Positions 17,978 through 27,313 of a stretch of 64,000 nucleotides of DNA are shown in pieces; position 1 is the first letter of the stretch; the number at the start of each line of letters is the position of its first letter. Origin of the DNA: Lachnobacterium bovis (GTDB taxonomy: Bacteria > Bacillota > Clostridia > Lachnospirales > Lachnospiraceae); NCBI RefSeq assembly GCF_900111325.1, contig NZ_FOGW01000004.1, forward strand, positions 1 through 64,000. The letters run 5' to 3'. A program made the translations under genes and the position numbers. Below the pieces are notes generated by a model. The model was given only the letters and a program-made list of their open reading frames with translations, had not been told where the DNA came from and did no database searches.

Positions 17978-19873
17978 TTATATTTTACTTTGTGCATTTC
18001 TCTTTTCATTCACTCCATAATTAATATAATGAATATAATACTCTTTATTATTATTTCCAAATGCTTTTCTTAAATCTGCATAATTTGATTTATATATTTC
18101 TAAATTAAAGCTTGTCTTTGCTTGACGACCTTCTTTCATTCCATAATCCACAAAATGTCTAAGAAGTGCTTCTTCATCGTATCCAAATGCTTTCTTTAAA
18201 TCACCGTACTTATTTACATATTCATTGGCATCATATAATACAGCATAATTTCTGCCATCTAAAACAGTCATAGCTCCCACTATTTTATTTTCCATACCTG
18301 ATGTGTGACGATTTTCTCTTTCACCATTTTCAATATAATGTCTATAATATTTTTCTAAATTACTTCCAAAAGCACGTCTTAAATCTGGATATTCATTCTT
18401 GTATGAATATACGTTAAAACTCTGTTTTGAATATCTTCCTTCTCTCATTCCAAATTCAACGAAATGTTTTATAAGTAATTCATCATTATTTCCAAATGCT
18501 TTTTTCAAGTCTGGATTATTATTAGCATAATAATCTGGATCATATACTGCCGAATAATTAGTACCTCCATAGCTTGTTATTTTATTTCTTGGTAATAACG
18601 AAATTGCATTTCGTCCTTCCATTACTCCGTAAAATAAAAAATGTTCATAGTATAAAGGATAATTATTTCCAAAAGCATTTCTTAAATCTGGGTAATTTTG
18701 CATATATATCTTACAATTAAATGATGATTCGCCTATTCTTTGCTCATTCATCCCAAACTGCATAAAATGATCAAATAATTTAGCTTCATTATTTCCTATA
18801 ACGCTTGCAACATCACTATAACGATTATAGTAAAACATACTGTTAAAAATCCTCATCCATAATGGAGTAGGTGCTGTTCTTCTTGGTTCTAATCCATTCC
18901 ATAAACTTTGTACTATATGTTCCCTATCACCAAAAGGAGGTCTTAAAAAATATTTAATAGAATTCGATACTCCATCGTTTACATCATCATCTTCCCACGT
19001 TACATCTACATCATACCATACTTCTCTTAAATTAATGGTAACCCACTGATGTGTTTCACTAGTCAAACAAGCAGCTTCTATTCCCATGGCATTACTTAAC
19101 ATCTCATATGCTTTTGAATATCCTGAACAAACAGATCTTTTTTCTACTACTGCACTATATGCACTTTGGTCTTTTTGTGTATTTACGTATGTAACACTTT
19201 CATCAATTAGTACTTCTAGTTTTCTTAATTTTTGCAGTTTAGTTGGATAACTATTTGCGATTGAATACCAATTATCTAACTGTGCTTTAAATGCCTGTTT
19301 TGCATTGTTTCTATTTTGTCCATTTGCAAAATCACTATATACATTTGGTGTTATAACTTTTGTATTACCGTTATAATTACCATATGTAAATACATTATTC
19401 AAAAAGAAAAATTGCGGATTATCTATCGTAAAAATAACAGCTATATCTTTTGCTCGATTTTCACTAATGCTTGTTCCATCGTAAGTTACTAACCCAACTG
19501 TATACGAATTACCTGTTATATCACAATTTTTTGTACTGTTTAATACTTCTTCACATTTTCCGTATAAACCATCATACAATCTTTTTTCTGCTGAATTTAA
19601 TTTATTATAATGTGTTCGTGCACCATATCTTGACCAATATGGATCTGCATAATATTGAGTTTCAAAATTTCTATAGCCGTCATTATTTTCTTCTTGTTGT
19701 AGATAATCTTTTAAATTATCTACTTTTTCAAAAACAGGCTGCTTATAGCCGCTTTCGTTTTCTGATGCCATAACTTTTTCTGTTTGAAAAGTTATAACTC
19801 CAAGAGCTGTTGCTATAAACGCAAATAGAAAAATCTTACTCCTTTCATAAAACACTTTCATCAATTCTTTCAT
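17978..19873 (-). CDS. Secreted repeat protein with transglutaminase-like domain
   Basis: 631 residues: signal peptide (about 12-36), a transglutaminase-like region (about 90-310) and three bipartite repeat units (about 341-631) to the end. The Cys-His-Asp triad is visible: C249 in SVCSGYSKA, H275 in TSETHQWV, and an Asp in YDVDVTWE (288-290). This fold includes proteases, peptide cyclases and cross-linking enzymes; secreted bacterial members with an SVC.GYSKA motif are often cysteine-protease-like and may act on wall peptides or surface proteins. The gene has its own terminator. Substrate unknown. Confidence 0.88.
   Translation of the reverse strand: MKELMKVFYERSKIFLFAFIATALGVITFQTEKVMASENESGYKQPVFEKVDNLKDYLQQEENNDGYRNFETQYYADPYWSRYGARTHYNKLNSAEKRLYDGLYGKCEEVLNSTKNCDITGNSYTVGLVTYDGTSISENRAKDIAVIFTIDNPQFFFLNNVFTYGNYNGNTKVITPNVYSDFANGQNRNNAKQAFKAQLDNWYSIANSYPTKLQKLRKLEVLIDESVTYVNTQKDQSAYSAVVEKRSVCSGYSKAYEMLSNAMGIEAACLTSETHQWVTINLREVWYDVDVTWEDDDVNDGVSNSIKYFLRPPFGDREHIVQSLWNGLEPRRTAPTPLWMRIFNSMFYYNRYSDVASVIGNNEAKLFDHFMQFGMNEQRIGESSFNCKIYMQNYPDLRNAFGNNYPLYYEHFLFYGVMEGRNAISLLPRNKITSYGGTNYSAVYDPDYYANNNPDLKKAFGNNDELLIKHFVEFGMREGRYSKQSFNVYSYKNEYPDLRRAFGSNLEKYYRHYIENGERENRHTSGMENKIVGAMTVLDGRNYAVLYDANEYVNKYGDLKKAFGYDEEALLRHFVDYGMKEGRQAKTSFNLEIYKSNYADLRKAFGNNNKEYYIHYINYGVNEKRNAQSKI
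17981..18853 (-). repeat. Tandem protein repeats, 3 bipartite units
   Basis: The first unit is more diverged (FNSMFYYNRYSDVASVIG). The second and third match the common pattern closely, with KHFVEFGMREGR and DLRRAFG. Confidence 0.88.
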
Positions 19874-19996
19874 TTCATCTCTCCTTTATAAATAGTTTTC
19901 TACAACGTTTATTATCGCCATTTTCACTGTTTTTCATTATTTTTTTATGCTTCTATATTTTATTTTTATTATACTCCTTTAATACTTTTTATTATT

Positions 19997-20052
19997 AGAA
20001 AAAAATACCGACCTCTACTCACCAAATATAATCTGATTTTTAAGATCGGTAT
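19997..20052 (-). terminator. Terminator of the glucosaminidase-domain gene (ACCGACCTC type)
   Basis: The arms are ATACCGA (20005-20011) and TCGGTAT (20046-20052), with partial inner pairing. On the minus strand it ends in GAGGTCGGTATTTTTTT, the third copy of this 3' end in the cluster. Confidence 0.8.
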
Positions 20053-20089
20053 TATCTAGAATCTTTTCTAAAACTATCTTTATTTACTT

Positions 20090-21952
20090 TTAATTATGGA
20101 TACGATTCTCAGTATGACCTATTCTCATATAATGTTCATAGTATTTTGCGAGATCATCACCAAATGCGACTTTTAAGTCTACATTATTCTCTTTATAAGC
20201 TTGAACATTAAATCCTTCAATAGAATTTCTACCTTCACGCATTCCATACTCCACAAAATGTTTGAGAACTGCTTCATCATCATTTGGATACGATGCAGCA
20301 ACATCACTATTATTTTCAATATAATGAATGTAATTATAAATCAATGAATAGTCTACTCCATTTAAAGAAGTAACGCCATCTCGGATTGATGTCACTCCTG
20401 TTGCTTGTCTACCTTCTCTTTGTCCATTTGAAATATAATGTAAATAGTAACGCTCTTTGTCATGTCCAAAAGCTTCTCTCAAATCTTTATACTCATATTT
20501 GTATGATTGGAAATTAAAATTCTCTGCTGCTTGTCTTCCTTCTTTCATTCCAAATTCAACGAAATGTTTAAGTGTAGCAACATCATCATTTGGAAAAGCT
20601 GCCGCAACATCCTTATTATGCTCAATATAATAATTGTAATTATATACAGCTGAATAATCTTTTCCAGCATACTTTGTTATAGGATTAAGTAAAGTAGTTA
20701 CACCTGTTGCTTTTCTACCTTCTTTTTTACCATTGCTAATATAATGCAAATAATATCTTTGCTTATCATTTTTAAAGTTTACTCTTAAATCAGCGTATGC
20801 ATTTCTATATGAAAGCCAATCAAAATTAGGACTAGACTTTCTGCCTTCTTTCATTCCATTATTAATAAAATGTCTTAATATTGCAATGTCATCATCTTTG
20901 AAAGCATTCTTTACGTCTGGATTATTTTGAATGTAGTATTCATAATTATATACTAGTGAGTAATCTTTTCCAGCATACTTTGTTACTCCACCACCTTGTC
21001 TAGTTGGGCAATTTAGTGCATTTCTACCTTCTTTTTGTCCATTCATAATGTAATGCATGTAATATCTCTTTAAGTCATTACCAAATTCATTTCTTAAATC
21101 TTTATATCTATTCATATAAGATTTAACATCAAAATTAGGGTTTGCAATTCTTCCTTCGCTCATTCCATTATTAATAAAATGTCTAATTAGTGAATCTGAA
21201 TTACTACCATATGCTCTTGCTGCATCTGGATTATGAATTTTATAATAACCTGGATCGTATACTGGAGCATAGTTAACACCTGCATACCAAGTACTAAATG
21301 TTGATACTCCTAACAATTCTGCTATATAGCGATCAACTAATGTATATCCATAATTCTTAGCTGCTGCCCATCCTTGACGATTAGGGTTTTCTTGAATTCC
21401 TAACCATTGAACATAAGGTGCTTTAGGACTTGTATCTGAATATACATATTTATATCTTGGATCAACTACTGGATTTCTTAACTTTTGAATTGATGCATAA
21501 GCCTTAAGATGTTGAACCTGAGCTCTTACACCTTCTCTTACACTTCTAAAACTATTTCCTTGAGCTCCGCCACCAACTGCACCTATTCCTGCAAAATTAT
21601 ATTGACTACGATGAACATCACCACCATACTTCAAAAAGCCTGTTTCATTCATCGCCTGTGCGAATGCAACTTCTGTTTTTACACCTTCAGCTTCACATTC
21701 TTCCATATAGATTTTACAAAAATGATAAATAGTTGGTGCATCAGAATTCTGATAATCACTTGGATACTTTGCGTGTTTCTCATAGTAATTAATCATTTGA
21801 TTAACTGTTACACTTGGGCTGCCCATTATTGGATACAAGTGATCAGATAAATTAGCTTTTACTGATTCCACTGAGCCGCTCATAAACACTGTCGAAATTA
21901 AACAAGTAAAGACTAGTAAAATACTAAATAATTTTCTTTTAAAATTCTTCAA
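20090..21952 (-). CDS. Secreted repeat protein with N-terminal glucosaminidase domain
   Basis: 620 residues: signal peptide (about 1-33), a glucosaminidase (LytD/FlgJ-like) domain (about 45-215) and four bipartite repeat units (226-620). The catalytic Glu is E103 in FAQAMNETGFLKYGG; the YNFAGIGAVGGG segment forms the substrate side. Such enzymes cut the glycan strand of peptidoglycan after GlcNAc. The gene begins 5 bp after the stop of the amidase gene, so the two are almost certainly co-transcribed, and it ends in its own terminator. Confidence 0.92.
   Translation of the reverse strand: MKNFKRKLFSILLVFTCLISTVFMSGSVESVKANLSDHLYPIMGSPSVTVNQMINYYEKHAKYPSDYQNSDAPTIYHFCKIYMEECEAEGVKTEVAFAQAMNETGFLKYGGDVHRSQYNFAGIGAVGGGAQGNSFRSVREGVRAQVQHLKAYASIQKLRNPVVDPRYKYVYSDTSPKAPYVQWLGIQENPNRQGWAAAKNYGYTLVDRYIAELLGVSTFSTWYAGVNYAPVYDPGYYKIHNPDAARAYGSNSDSLIRHFINNGMSEGRIANPNFDVKSYMNRYKDLRNEFGNDLKRYYMHYIMNGQKEGRNALNCPTRQGGGVTKYAGKDYSLVYNYEYYIQNNPDVKNAFKDDDIAILRHFINNGMKEGRKSSPNFDWLSYRNAYADLRVNFKNDKQRYYLHYISNGKKEGRKATGVTTLLNPITKYAGKDYSAVYNYNYYIEHNKDVAAAFPNDDVATLKHFVEFGMKEGRQAAENFNFQSYKYEYKDLREAFGHDKERYYLHYISNGQREGRQATGVTSIRDGVTSLNGVDYSLIYNYIHYIENNSDVAASYPNDDEAVLKHFVEYGMREGRNSIEGFNVQAYKENNVDLKVAFGDDLAKYYEHYMRIGHTENRIHN
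20093..21277 (-). repeat. Tandem protein repeats, 4 bipartite units
   Basis: Four units starting with YAPVYD or YS.[VI]YN; the linkers contain TKYAGKD or TSLNGVD. A halves end in HFINNGMKEGR or HFVE[FY]GM[KR]EGR, B halves in HYISNG.[KR]EGR. Confidence 0.92.
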
Positions 21953-21957
21953 AGTAT

Positions 21958-24540
21958 TTATACTCCTTTTCTATTCTCGTATTTTCCATTGTTTATGTAA
22001 TGCATATAATATCTTGTTAAATCATTTCCAAAGGCTGCTCTTAAATCGCTATAATTATTAGCATAAGCTTTTACATTAAATGTTGCACTTGCCTGACGAC
22101 CTTCTCTCATACCACATTTTACAAAATGCTCAAGTGTTAAAGCATCGTCACCGCCAAAAGCATTCTTAATGTCACAATTATTATTTACATAATAATTGTA
22201 ATCATATACATCTGAGTAATCTACACCTTTATATGTTGTGACAGGATTCTTAACTTCACTACAATTTGTAGTTGTTCTATTTTCTCTATATCCCATTAAC
22301 ATATAATGTTCATAGTATTTTTTCATATCATTTTTAAATGCTGCTCTTAAATCTGAATTCGCATTTTTGTATGATACAACATCAAATGTTGAACTTGCTT
22401 TACGTTTTTCGTTCATGCCAAATCTTACAAAATGTTCAAGTGCGCCATAATCATCACAATCAAAAGCCTTACGAATATCTTCATAAAATGCTATATAATC
22501 TTCGTAATTATATACTTTTGAGTAATCTACACCTTTATATGTTGTTACTGGATTATAAATTTTATCGCAATTTGTTGTTGTTCTATTTTCTCTGAATCCC
22601 ATTGATATATAATGATTTACATATGCCTTAAAATCATTTCTATATGCTGCTCTTAAATCAGAATTTGCATTAATATATGATTTAATATCAAAGTTTGCTA
22701 TTGCTTGACGTTTTTCATTAATACCAAATTTCACAAAATGTTCAAGTGCTTTATAATCATCATCTTTGAAATAATTTTTTAAATCAGGATATTTGTCCAT
22801 ATAGTAATTGTAATTATATACCTTAGAATAGTCTTTACCATCAAATGATGTAATTCTTACTACTTCATTACAATTAACAGCTACTCTATTTTCTTTATAT
22901 CCCATTGTCATGTAATGATCAAAGTATTTAACAAAATCATTTCCAAAGGAATCTCTTAAATCAGAGTTTGCATTTTTGTATGATTTAACATCAAAGTTTT
23001 CGTTTGCACGTCTGCCTTCTCTCATTCCGTTATTAACAAAATGCTCTATTAATTTAAATTCATCTGTTCCAAATGCACCTTTTAAATCTGCATTATGTTC
23101 AACATAGTATGAACCATCATATACTTTTGAATAATCTTTACCTTTATATTTAGTAACAAATCCTTTAAGACTAGTACATCCTGTTCCATGTCTTCCTTCT
23201 TTGCTACCAAATTCAGCAAAATGCTTATAATATTTACTCCAGTCTTTACCAAATTCGCCTCTTAGATCTGAATACTCATTATAATATGATTTAACATCAA
23301 AGTTTGCACTTGCCTGACGTCTTTCATTCATACCATTATCGATAAAGTGTCTATATAATGCCATTTCATCGTTTCCAAATGCTTTTTTAAGATCTGGATA
23401 CTTATTAGCATAATACTCTTTATCAAAGACTGGCTTCATGTTAACGCCTTCATACGATAAACCTTTAGTTAAGCCATAATATTTAGCAATTGCTGTTGCA
23501 TCAGCTATACCTAATCTAGTTCTACCTGATTTTGGTCCTAAGAAATTACCCATATCATATGCATTTGATTGATAACCATGTTCAATGATAATTCCTGGGA
23601 AACCATTTAATTTACTATTTTTTATAACTCCATAGTAATCTGCTATAGATCCATCTGCATATTTTGTGCCGTTTTCTGAATTTCTTGTTCTAACTCCGCC
23701 ATTGTGAAGTCCAAGTTTTGCTAATTCATTTACAGCTGCTTGGGATAATGCATGACCGATTTGACCGATTGTACTATTTAATCCATAGTTTGGAGCATAT
23801 ACTTCTGCGCCGTTTGCTCCTGCATTAGATGACATATTACAGTGTAATGCAATGTATGCTGTGGCACCTACGCTCTTAGCATATACAACTCTTTGATAGT
23901 TATCATCCCCTGAAGATGTCCCTGGATGTGGACAACTTGCACTATTTCTTGTCATATATACAGTAACGCCTGAATATTTTCTTAATTCATCTCGACAAGC
24001 CACTGCTATATCAAAATTAATATCAGCCTCAGCCATTCCGCCTGCACTAGTTCCACCATGAGTTGCATCATGACCTGGATCTAGAACTATAACTATGTTT
24101 CTGTTAGCTTGATAAGTTTTCTTAAAGGTTTGTAGCTTACTTTCTCCTGGATTTAGAGTATATTTACCTAAATCCTGATCAGCATCTGCTAATGCCTTCT
24201 CGATACTATTTGTTGTTATAGTATTTCCATCTCCATCCATCGTAACAACGTTATTTGTTATTTTCTTTGAAATATCATTATTAGCGCCATCCTTTGAATT
24301 GTCTACTTTTGTGCTCGTATTAGTGTTGGCTATTGACACTTCTGTTGGCTCTTCATGGGCTTTCTTAATATCATTATATGCCTCATTATTCGTTGTCACA
24401 AAACTAGCCGCTTGTTCCTTAATCTGCTTCTTTAACTGTCCACTATTGACATCTGAGCTCGGGATCTGATACCAAGCAAATGTTGCACCAAGAGACGTAG
24501 TTAAAAGCAATGAACTCGCTTTTAAAAATCTTTTTTTCAT
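21958..24540 (-). CDS. Secreted repeat protein with N-acetylmuramoyl-L-alanine amidase (Amidase_3) domain
   Basis: 860 residues: signal peptide (about 1-23), a polar linker (25-145), a zinc amidase domain (about 148-357) and five bipartite repeat units (368-860). The zinc ligands are H157 (DPGHDATHGG), E171 (MAEADINFD) and H233 (ALHCNMS); the catalytic Glu is E320 in IIIEHGYQSN. Amidase_3 enzymes cut the bond between MurNAc and L-Ala. It is the first gene of a two-gene unit with the glucosaminidase gene, so the two hydrolases are made together. Confidence 0.93.
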   Translation of the reverse strand: MKKRFLKASSLLLTTSLGATFAWYQIPSSDVNSGQLKKQIKEQAASFVTTNNEAYNDIKKAHEEPTEVSIANTNTSTKVDNSKDGANNDISKKITNNVVTMDGDGNTITTNSIEKALADADQDLGKYTLNPGESKLQTFKKTYQANRNIVIVLDPGHDATHGGTSAGGMAEADINFDIAVACRDELRKYSGVTVYMTRNSASCPHPGTSSGDDNYQRVVYAKSVGATAYIALHCNMSSNAGANGAEVYAPNYGLNSTIGQIGHALSQAAVNELAKLGLHNGGVRTRNSENGTKYADGSIADYYGVIKNSKLNGFPGIIIEHGYQSNAYDMGNFLGPKSGRTRLGIADATAIAKYYGLTKGLSYEGVNMKPVFDKEYYANKYPDLKKAFGNDEMALYRHFIDNGMNERRQASANFDVKSYYNEYSDLRGEFGKDWSKYYKHFAEFGSKEGRHGTGCTSLKGFVTKYKGKDYSKVYDGSYYVEHNADLKGAFGTDEFKLIEHFVNNGMREGRRANENFDVKSYKNANSDLRDSFGNDFVKYFDHYMTMGYKENRVAVNCNEVVRITSFDGKDYSKVYNYNYYMDKYPDLKNYFKDDDYKALEHFVKFGINEKRQAIANFDIKSYINANSDLRAAYRNDFKAYVNHYISMGFRENRTTTNCDKIYNPVTTYKGVDYSKVYNYEDYIAFYEDIRKAFDCDDYGALEHFVRFGMNEKRKASSTFDVVSYKNANSDLRAAFKNDMKKYYEHYMLMGYRENRTTTNCSEVKNPVTTYKGVDYSDVYDYNYYVNNNCDIKNAFGGDDALTLEHFVKCGMREGRQASATFNVKAYANNYSDLRAAFGNDLTRYYMHYINNGKYENRKGV
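21961..23439 (-). repeat. Tandem protein repeats, 5 bipartite units
   Basis: Five units; units 3-5 share the linker NPVTTYKGVD and the B-half start FDVVSYKNANSDLRAAF. High identity between units 3 and 4 suggests recent duplication. Confidence 0.92.
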
Positions 24541-24723
24541 TTTTTTTCATCATTCCCTTCTTTTTTATAGTTTAGGCTATCCCCTGTTGCGTGGATGAAG
24601 TATTAAATTATAATCAAGAATCAAAAAAGACTCTATCTCACCCTATATAATAACATTTATGTTTTTTCTTGTCATTATTTTTAATAATTCTTCACAAAAA
24701 AATCACATTTAAATTTCTTACTG

Positions 24724-24761
24724 CAATAAAAGAAGCGACCTTCCGTAAAGAAAAGTCGCTT
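24724..24761 (-). terminator. Terminator of the GH25 gene and of the exopolysaccharide operon
   Basis: The arms are AAGCGAC (24733-24739) and GTCGCTT (24755-24761); on the minus strand CTTTTATTG follows. It lies 15 bp after the stop of the GH25 gene. Confidence 0.75.
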
Positions 24762-24775
24762 GCTTTAATAAATGT

Positions 24776-27286
24776 TTAATTTTTTAAATATTCCATATAA
24801 TAATTTTTAAGAACATCTCCACATTTTACATAAAGATCAGGATTTGCATCTTTATACGCTTTGACGTCAAAGTTTTCACTTGCACGTCTTCCTTCGTTCA
24901 TTCCGTTATTAACAAAATGTTCTAAAGTTGCTATATCATCAAATCCAAAAGCATTTTTTACATCAGGATTATTATTTATATAATATTCATAATTATACAC
25001 TTTAGAATAATCTACACCATCTAATTCTGTGACAGGTTCTATAACTTTGTTATCAAATCCCGTTGTTAATCTATTTTCAGTTTTTCCTGATTCCATATAG
25101 TGTTTGAAATATTTTACATAATCATTACGGAATGCTCTTCTTAAATCAACATATCTGTTTTTATATGATTTAACGCTAAAAGTCTCTTTGGCTTGACGAC
25201 CTTCATTCATTCCGCAATTTACAAAATGGTCAAGTACTTCTTTATCACTTTTATTTTCAAATGCTTTAGCTACATCTAGATTGTGTTTAATGTAAAAATT
25301 ATAATCGTATACATCTTTATAATCTTTTCCATTTAAAACTGTTACATAATCCATCAACATATCATCGCATCCTGTTGCAATACGATTTTCTGCTGCTCCG
25401 CATCTCATATAATGTAAATAATATTCTTTTAAATTATTTCCAAATGCATTTCTTAAGTCTGCATATCTATTTTTATATGATTTTACGCTAAAGTTTTCTT
25501 TTGCTTGGCGACCCTCATTCATTCCGCAATTAACAAAATGTTCAATCGTTTTGTTTTCATCTAAATTAAATGCGGCTTTTATATCAGGATTATTATTTAC
25601 ATAATAATTAAAATCATATACTTTAGAATAATCAGTTCCTTTATATGATGCTGTTGCATCTACTACTTTATCTCTAAATCCCGTGGCTTCTCTATTTTCA
25701 TTAGAGCCACAATAAATATAGTGTATATAATATTGAGACCAATCATCTTTATACGCATTTCTTAAATCTTTCCATCTGTTTTTATATGAAACAACATCAA
25801 AAATTTCATTTGCTTGTTCAGCATTTTTTATTCCGTTTGTAACAAAATACTCTAATGCTCCGATATCATCTAAATTATACTTTTCTTTAACTACTAAATT
25901 ATGTTCTTTATAATAATTAAAGTCATATACTTTAGAATAATCTACTCCATTATAATTTGTAACAAAACCAACTATTTGATTTTCATATCCTGTTAATGTA
26001 TTTTTTCTGCTCGCTTCATGACATCCTTCAGAAAGAAAATGTCTATAATATTTTTCTAAATCTTTTCCAAAGGCATTTCTTAAATCTAGGTTTGCATTTT
26101 TATATGAATTAACATTAAATTCTGCAGAACCTTGACGTCCTTCTGCCATTCCAAAATCTATAAAGTGCTCGTAATACTTTTTATAATCTTTTCCATATGT
26201 AGATAAAAGGTCAAAGTATTTTTCTCTATAGAATTTAGGATCAAAAATCATGTTTCCCTGGCGTCCTTCTGCCATTCCATAATCTAGGAAATGTCTATAT
26301 AGTGCTATATAATCATAGCCAAATGCTTCTCTTAAGTCCGCGTATTTATTTGCATAAAATTGTGAATCGAAAACCAAAGAATAATCACGTCTTGATTTTA
26401 AGCCGTCATCAAACCAGAAATCCAAGTCAACATACGTAGAACTCATTCCAAAGCTTTTTGCGTCACCAGTCGAACTACATTGCCAATAATCATACTCGCC
26501 TTTATATGCTGTTTTGTCCACATAATTTGCTAGCCATATTCTATGTTTTTGAGCAATTTTGTCAGCATTTAACTGGTCTCTTAACATAGATGCATTTGCA
26601 TATACCATTCCTGTATAGCCTAAGCTCTCAACTTTATCACAAAACGCATTGCATATATCTGTTGCCTGTTCTTTAGATAATTTAGCTTCATATAAACGTC
26701 CTGTATTATTGGCTGCATACTCATAATCAATTACAATTGGTAAAGAAATATGATAGTTAGCAATTCTCTTCAAAACATACTCGGCCTCATCAACAGCTTC
26801 AGGTTGAGTAATTGCTTGAGAATAAATATACACACCAACGGGAATATGTGCATCGATTGCACCTTGTAGGTTTTTCCTATAGTTTTTATCTTCTCCTAAC
26901 ACTCCCTGTGCACTCTTACCACGATATCCAACTCTTATAAAAGCAAATTCAACGCCTGCTGCTTTTGCCTTTTTCCAATCTATATCACCTTGGTATACTG
27001 ATATATCAACGCCTCTTTTTAAATTTTTACAAGCTTTGCCTGATATATTTTTATTTTTAAAATTATCAAATACTATCTTATTTGCCGATCTAGCTTCTTT
27101 CGATGCCAAATCATTCTTTGCTTGCTCAATTTCATATTGCGGATCGTCAATTTGTGCAACACACTTTGTTTTCTTAGTATTATTCAACAGTATACCTGCT
27201 GCCATAGCTACAAGTAATACTATTGAAATACTAATTAGTAGCATCTTTCTCCTTTCTTTAAGTTTAGAAAAAATCTTTTGAGTCAT
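24776..27286 (-). CDS. Membrane-anchored or secreted repeat protein with GH25 muramidase domain
   Basis: 836 residues: an N-terminal hydrophobic helix (about 15-34; signal or anchor), a GH25 lysozyme domain (91-297) and about five and a half bipartite repeat units (302-836). GH25 hallmarks are GVDISVYQGDIDW (D94), VIDYEYA (D187, E189), IWLANY and YWQCSSTG. GH25 enzymes cut between MurNAc and GlcNAc. The gene starts 27 bp after the stop of the Wzz-like gene, with GGAGGTCAC before the ATG, so it appears to be the last gene of the exopolysaccharide operon. This ties the repeat family to polysaccharide production. Confidence 0.93.
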   Translation of the reverse strand: MTQKIFSKLKERRKMLLISISIVLLVAMAAGILLNNTKKTKCVAQIDDPQYEIEQAKNDLASKEARSANKIVFDNFKNKNISGKACKNLKRGVDISVYQGDIDWKKAKAAGVEFAFIRVGYRGKSAQGVLGEDKNYRKNLQGAIDAHIPVGVYIYSQAITQPEAVDEAEYVLKRIANYHISLPIVIDYEYAANNTGRLYEAKLSKEQATDICNAFCDKVESLGYTGMVYANASMLRDQLNADKIAQKHRIWLANYVDKTAYKGEYDYWQCSSTGDAKSFGMSSTYVDLDFWFDDGLKSRRDYSLVFDSQFYANKYADLREAFGYDYIALYRHFLDYGMAEGRQGNMIFDPKFYREKYFDLLSTYGKDYKKYYEHFIDFGMAEGRQGSAEFNVNSYKNANLDLRNAFGKDLEKYYRHFLSEGCHEASRKNTLTGYENQIVGFVTNYNGVDYSKVYDFNYYKEHNLVVKEKYNLDDIGALEYFVTNGIKNAEQANEIFDVVSYKNRWKDLRNAYKDDWSQYYIHYIYCGSNENREATGFRDKVVDATASYKGTDYSKVYDFNYYVNNNPDIKAAFNLDENKTIEHFVNCGMNEGRQAKENFSVKSYKNRYADLRNAFGNNLKEYYLHYMRCGAAENRIATGCDDMLMDYVTVLNGKDYKDVYDYNFYIKHNLDVAKAFENKSDKEVLDHFVNCGMNEGRQAKETFSVKSYKNRYVDLRRAFRNDYVKYFKHYMESGKTENRLTTGFDNKVIEPVTELDGVDYSKVYNYEYYINNNPDVKNAFGFDDIATLEHFVNNGMNEGRRASENFDVKAYKDANPDLYVKCGDVLKNYYMEYLKN
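24779..26383 (-). repeat. Tandem protein repeats, about 5.5 bipartite units
   Basis: The first unit has an extra half (A-B-B order: FDPKFYREKYFDLLSTYG, then FNVNSYKNANLDLRNAFG). The last unit ends in a shortened B half. Linkers of 15-18 residues end in NGVD, KGTD or NGKD. Confidence 0.92.
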
Positions 27287-27313
27287 GTGACCTCCCTCTG
27301 AGGCATTAACTAA

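Noticed and set aside
14532..26383. Regularly spaced DNA repeats that look at first like an array
   Set aside because: They are codon-level echoes of the protein repeat (about 300 bp apart, diverged), without short identical repeats and unique spacers, so not CRISPR.
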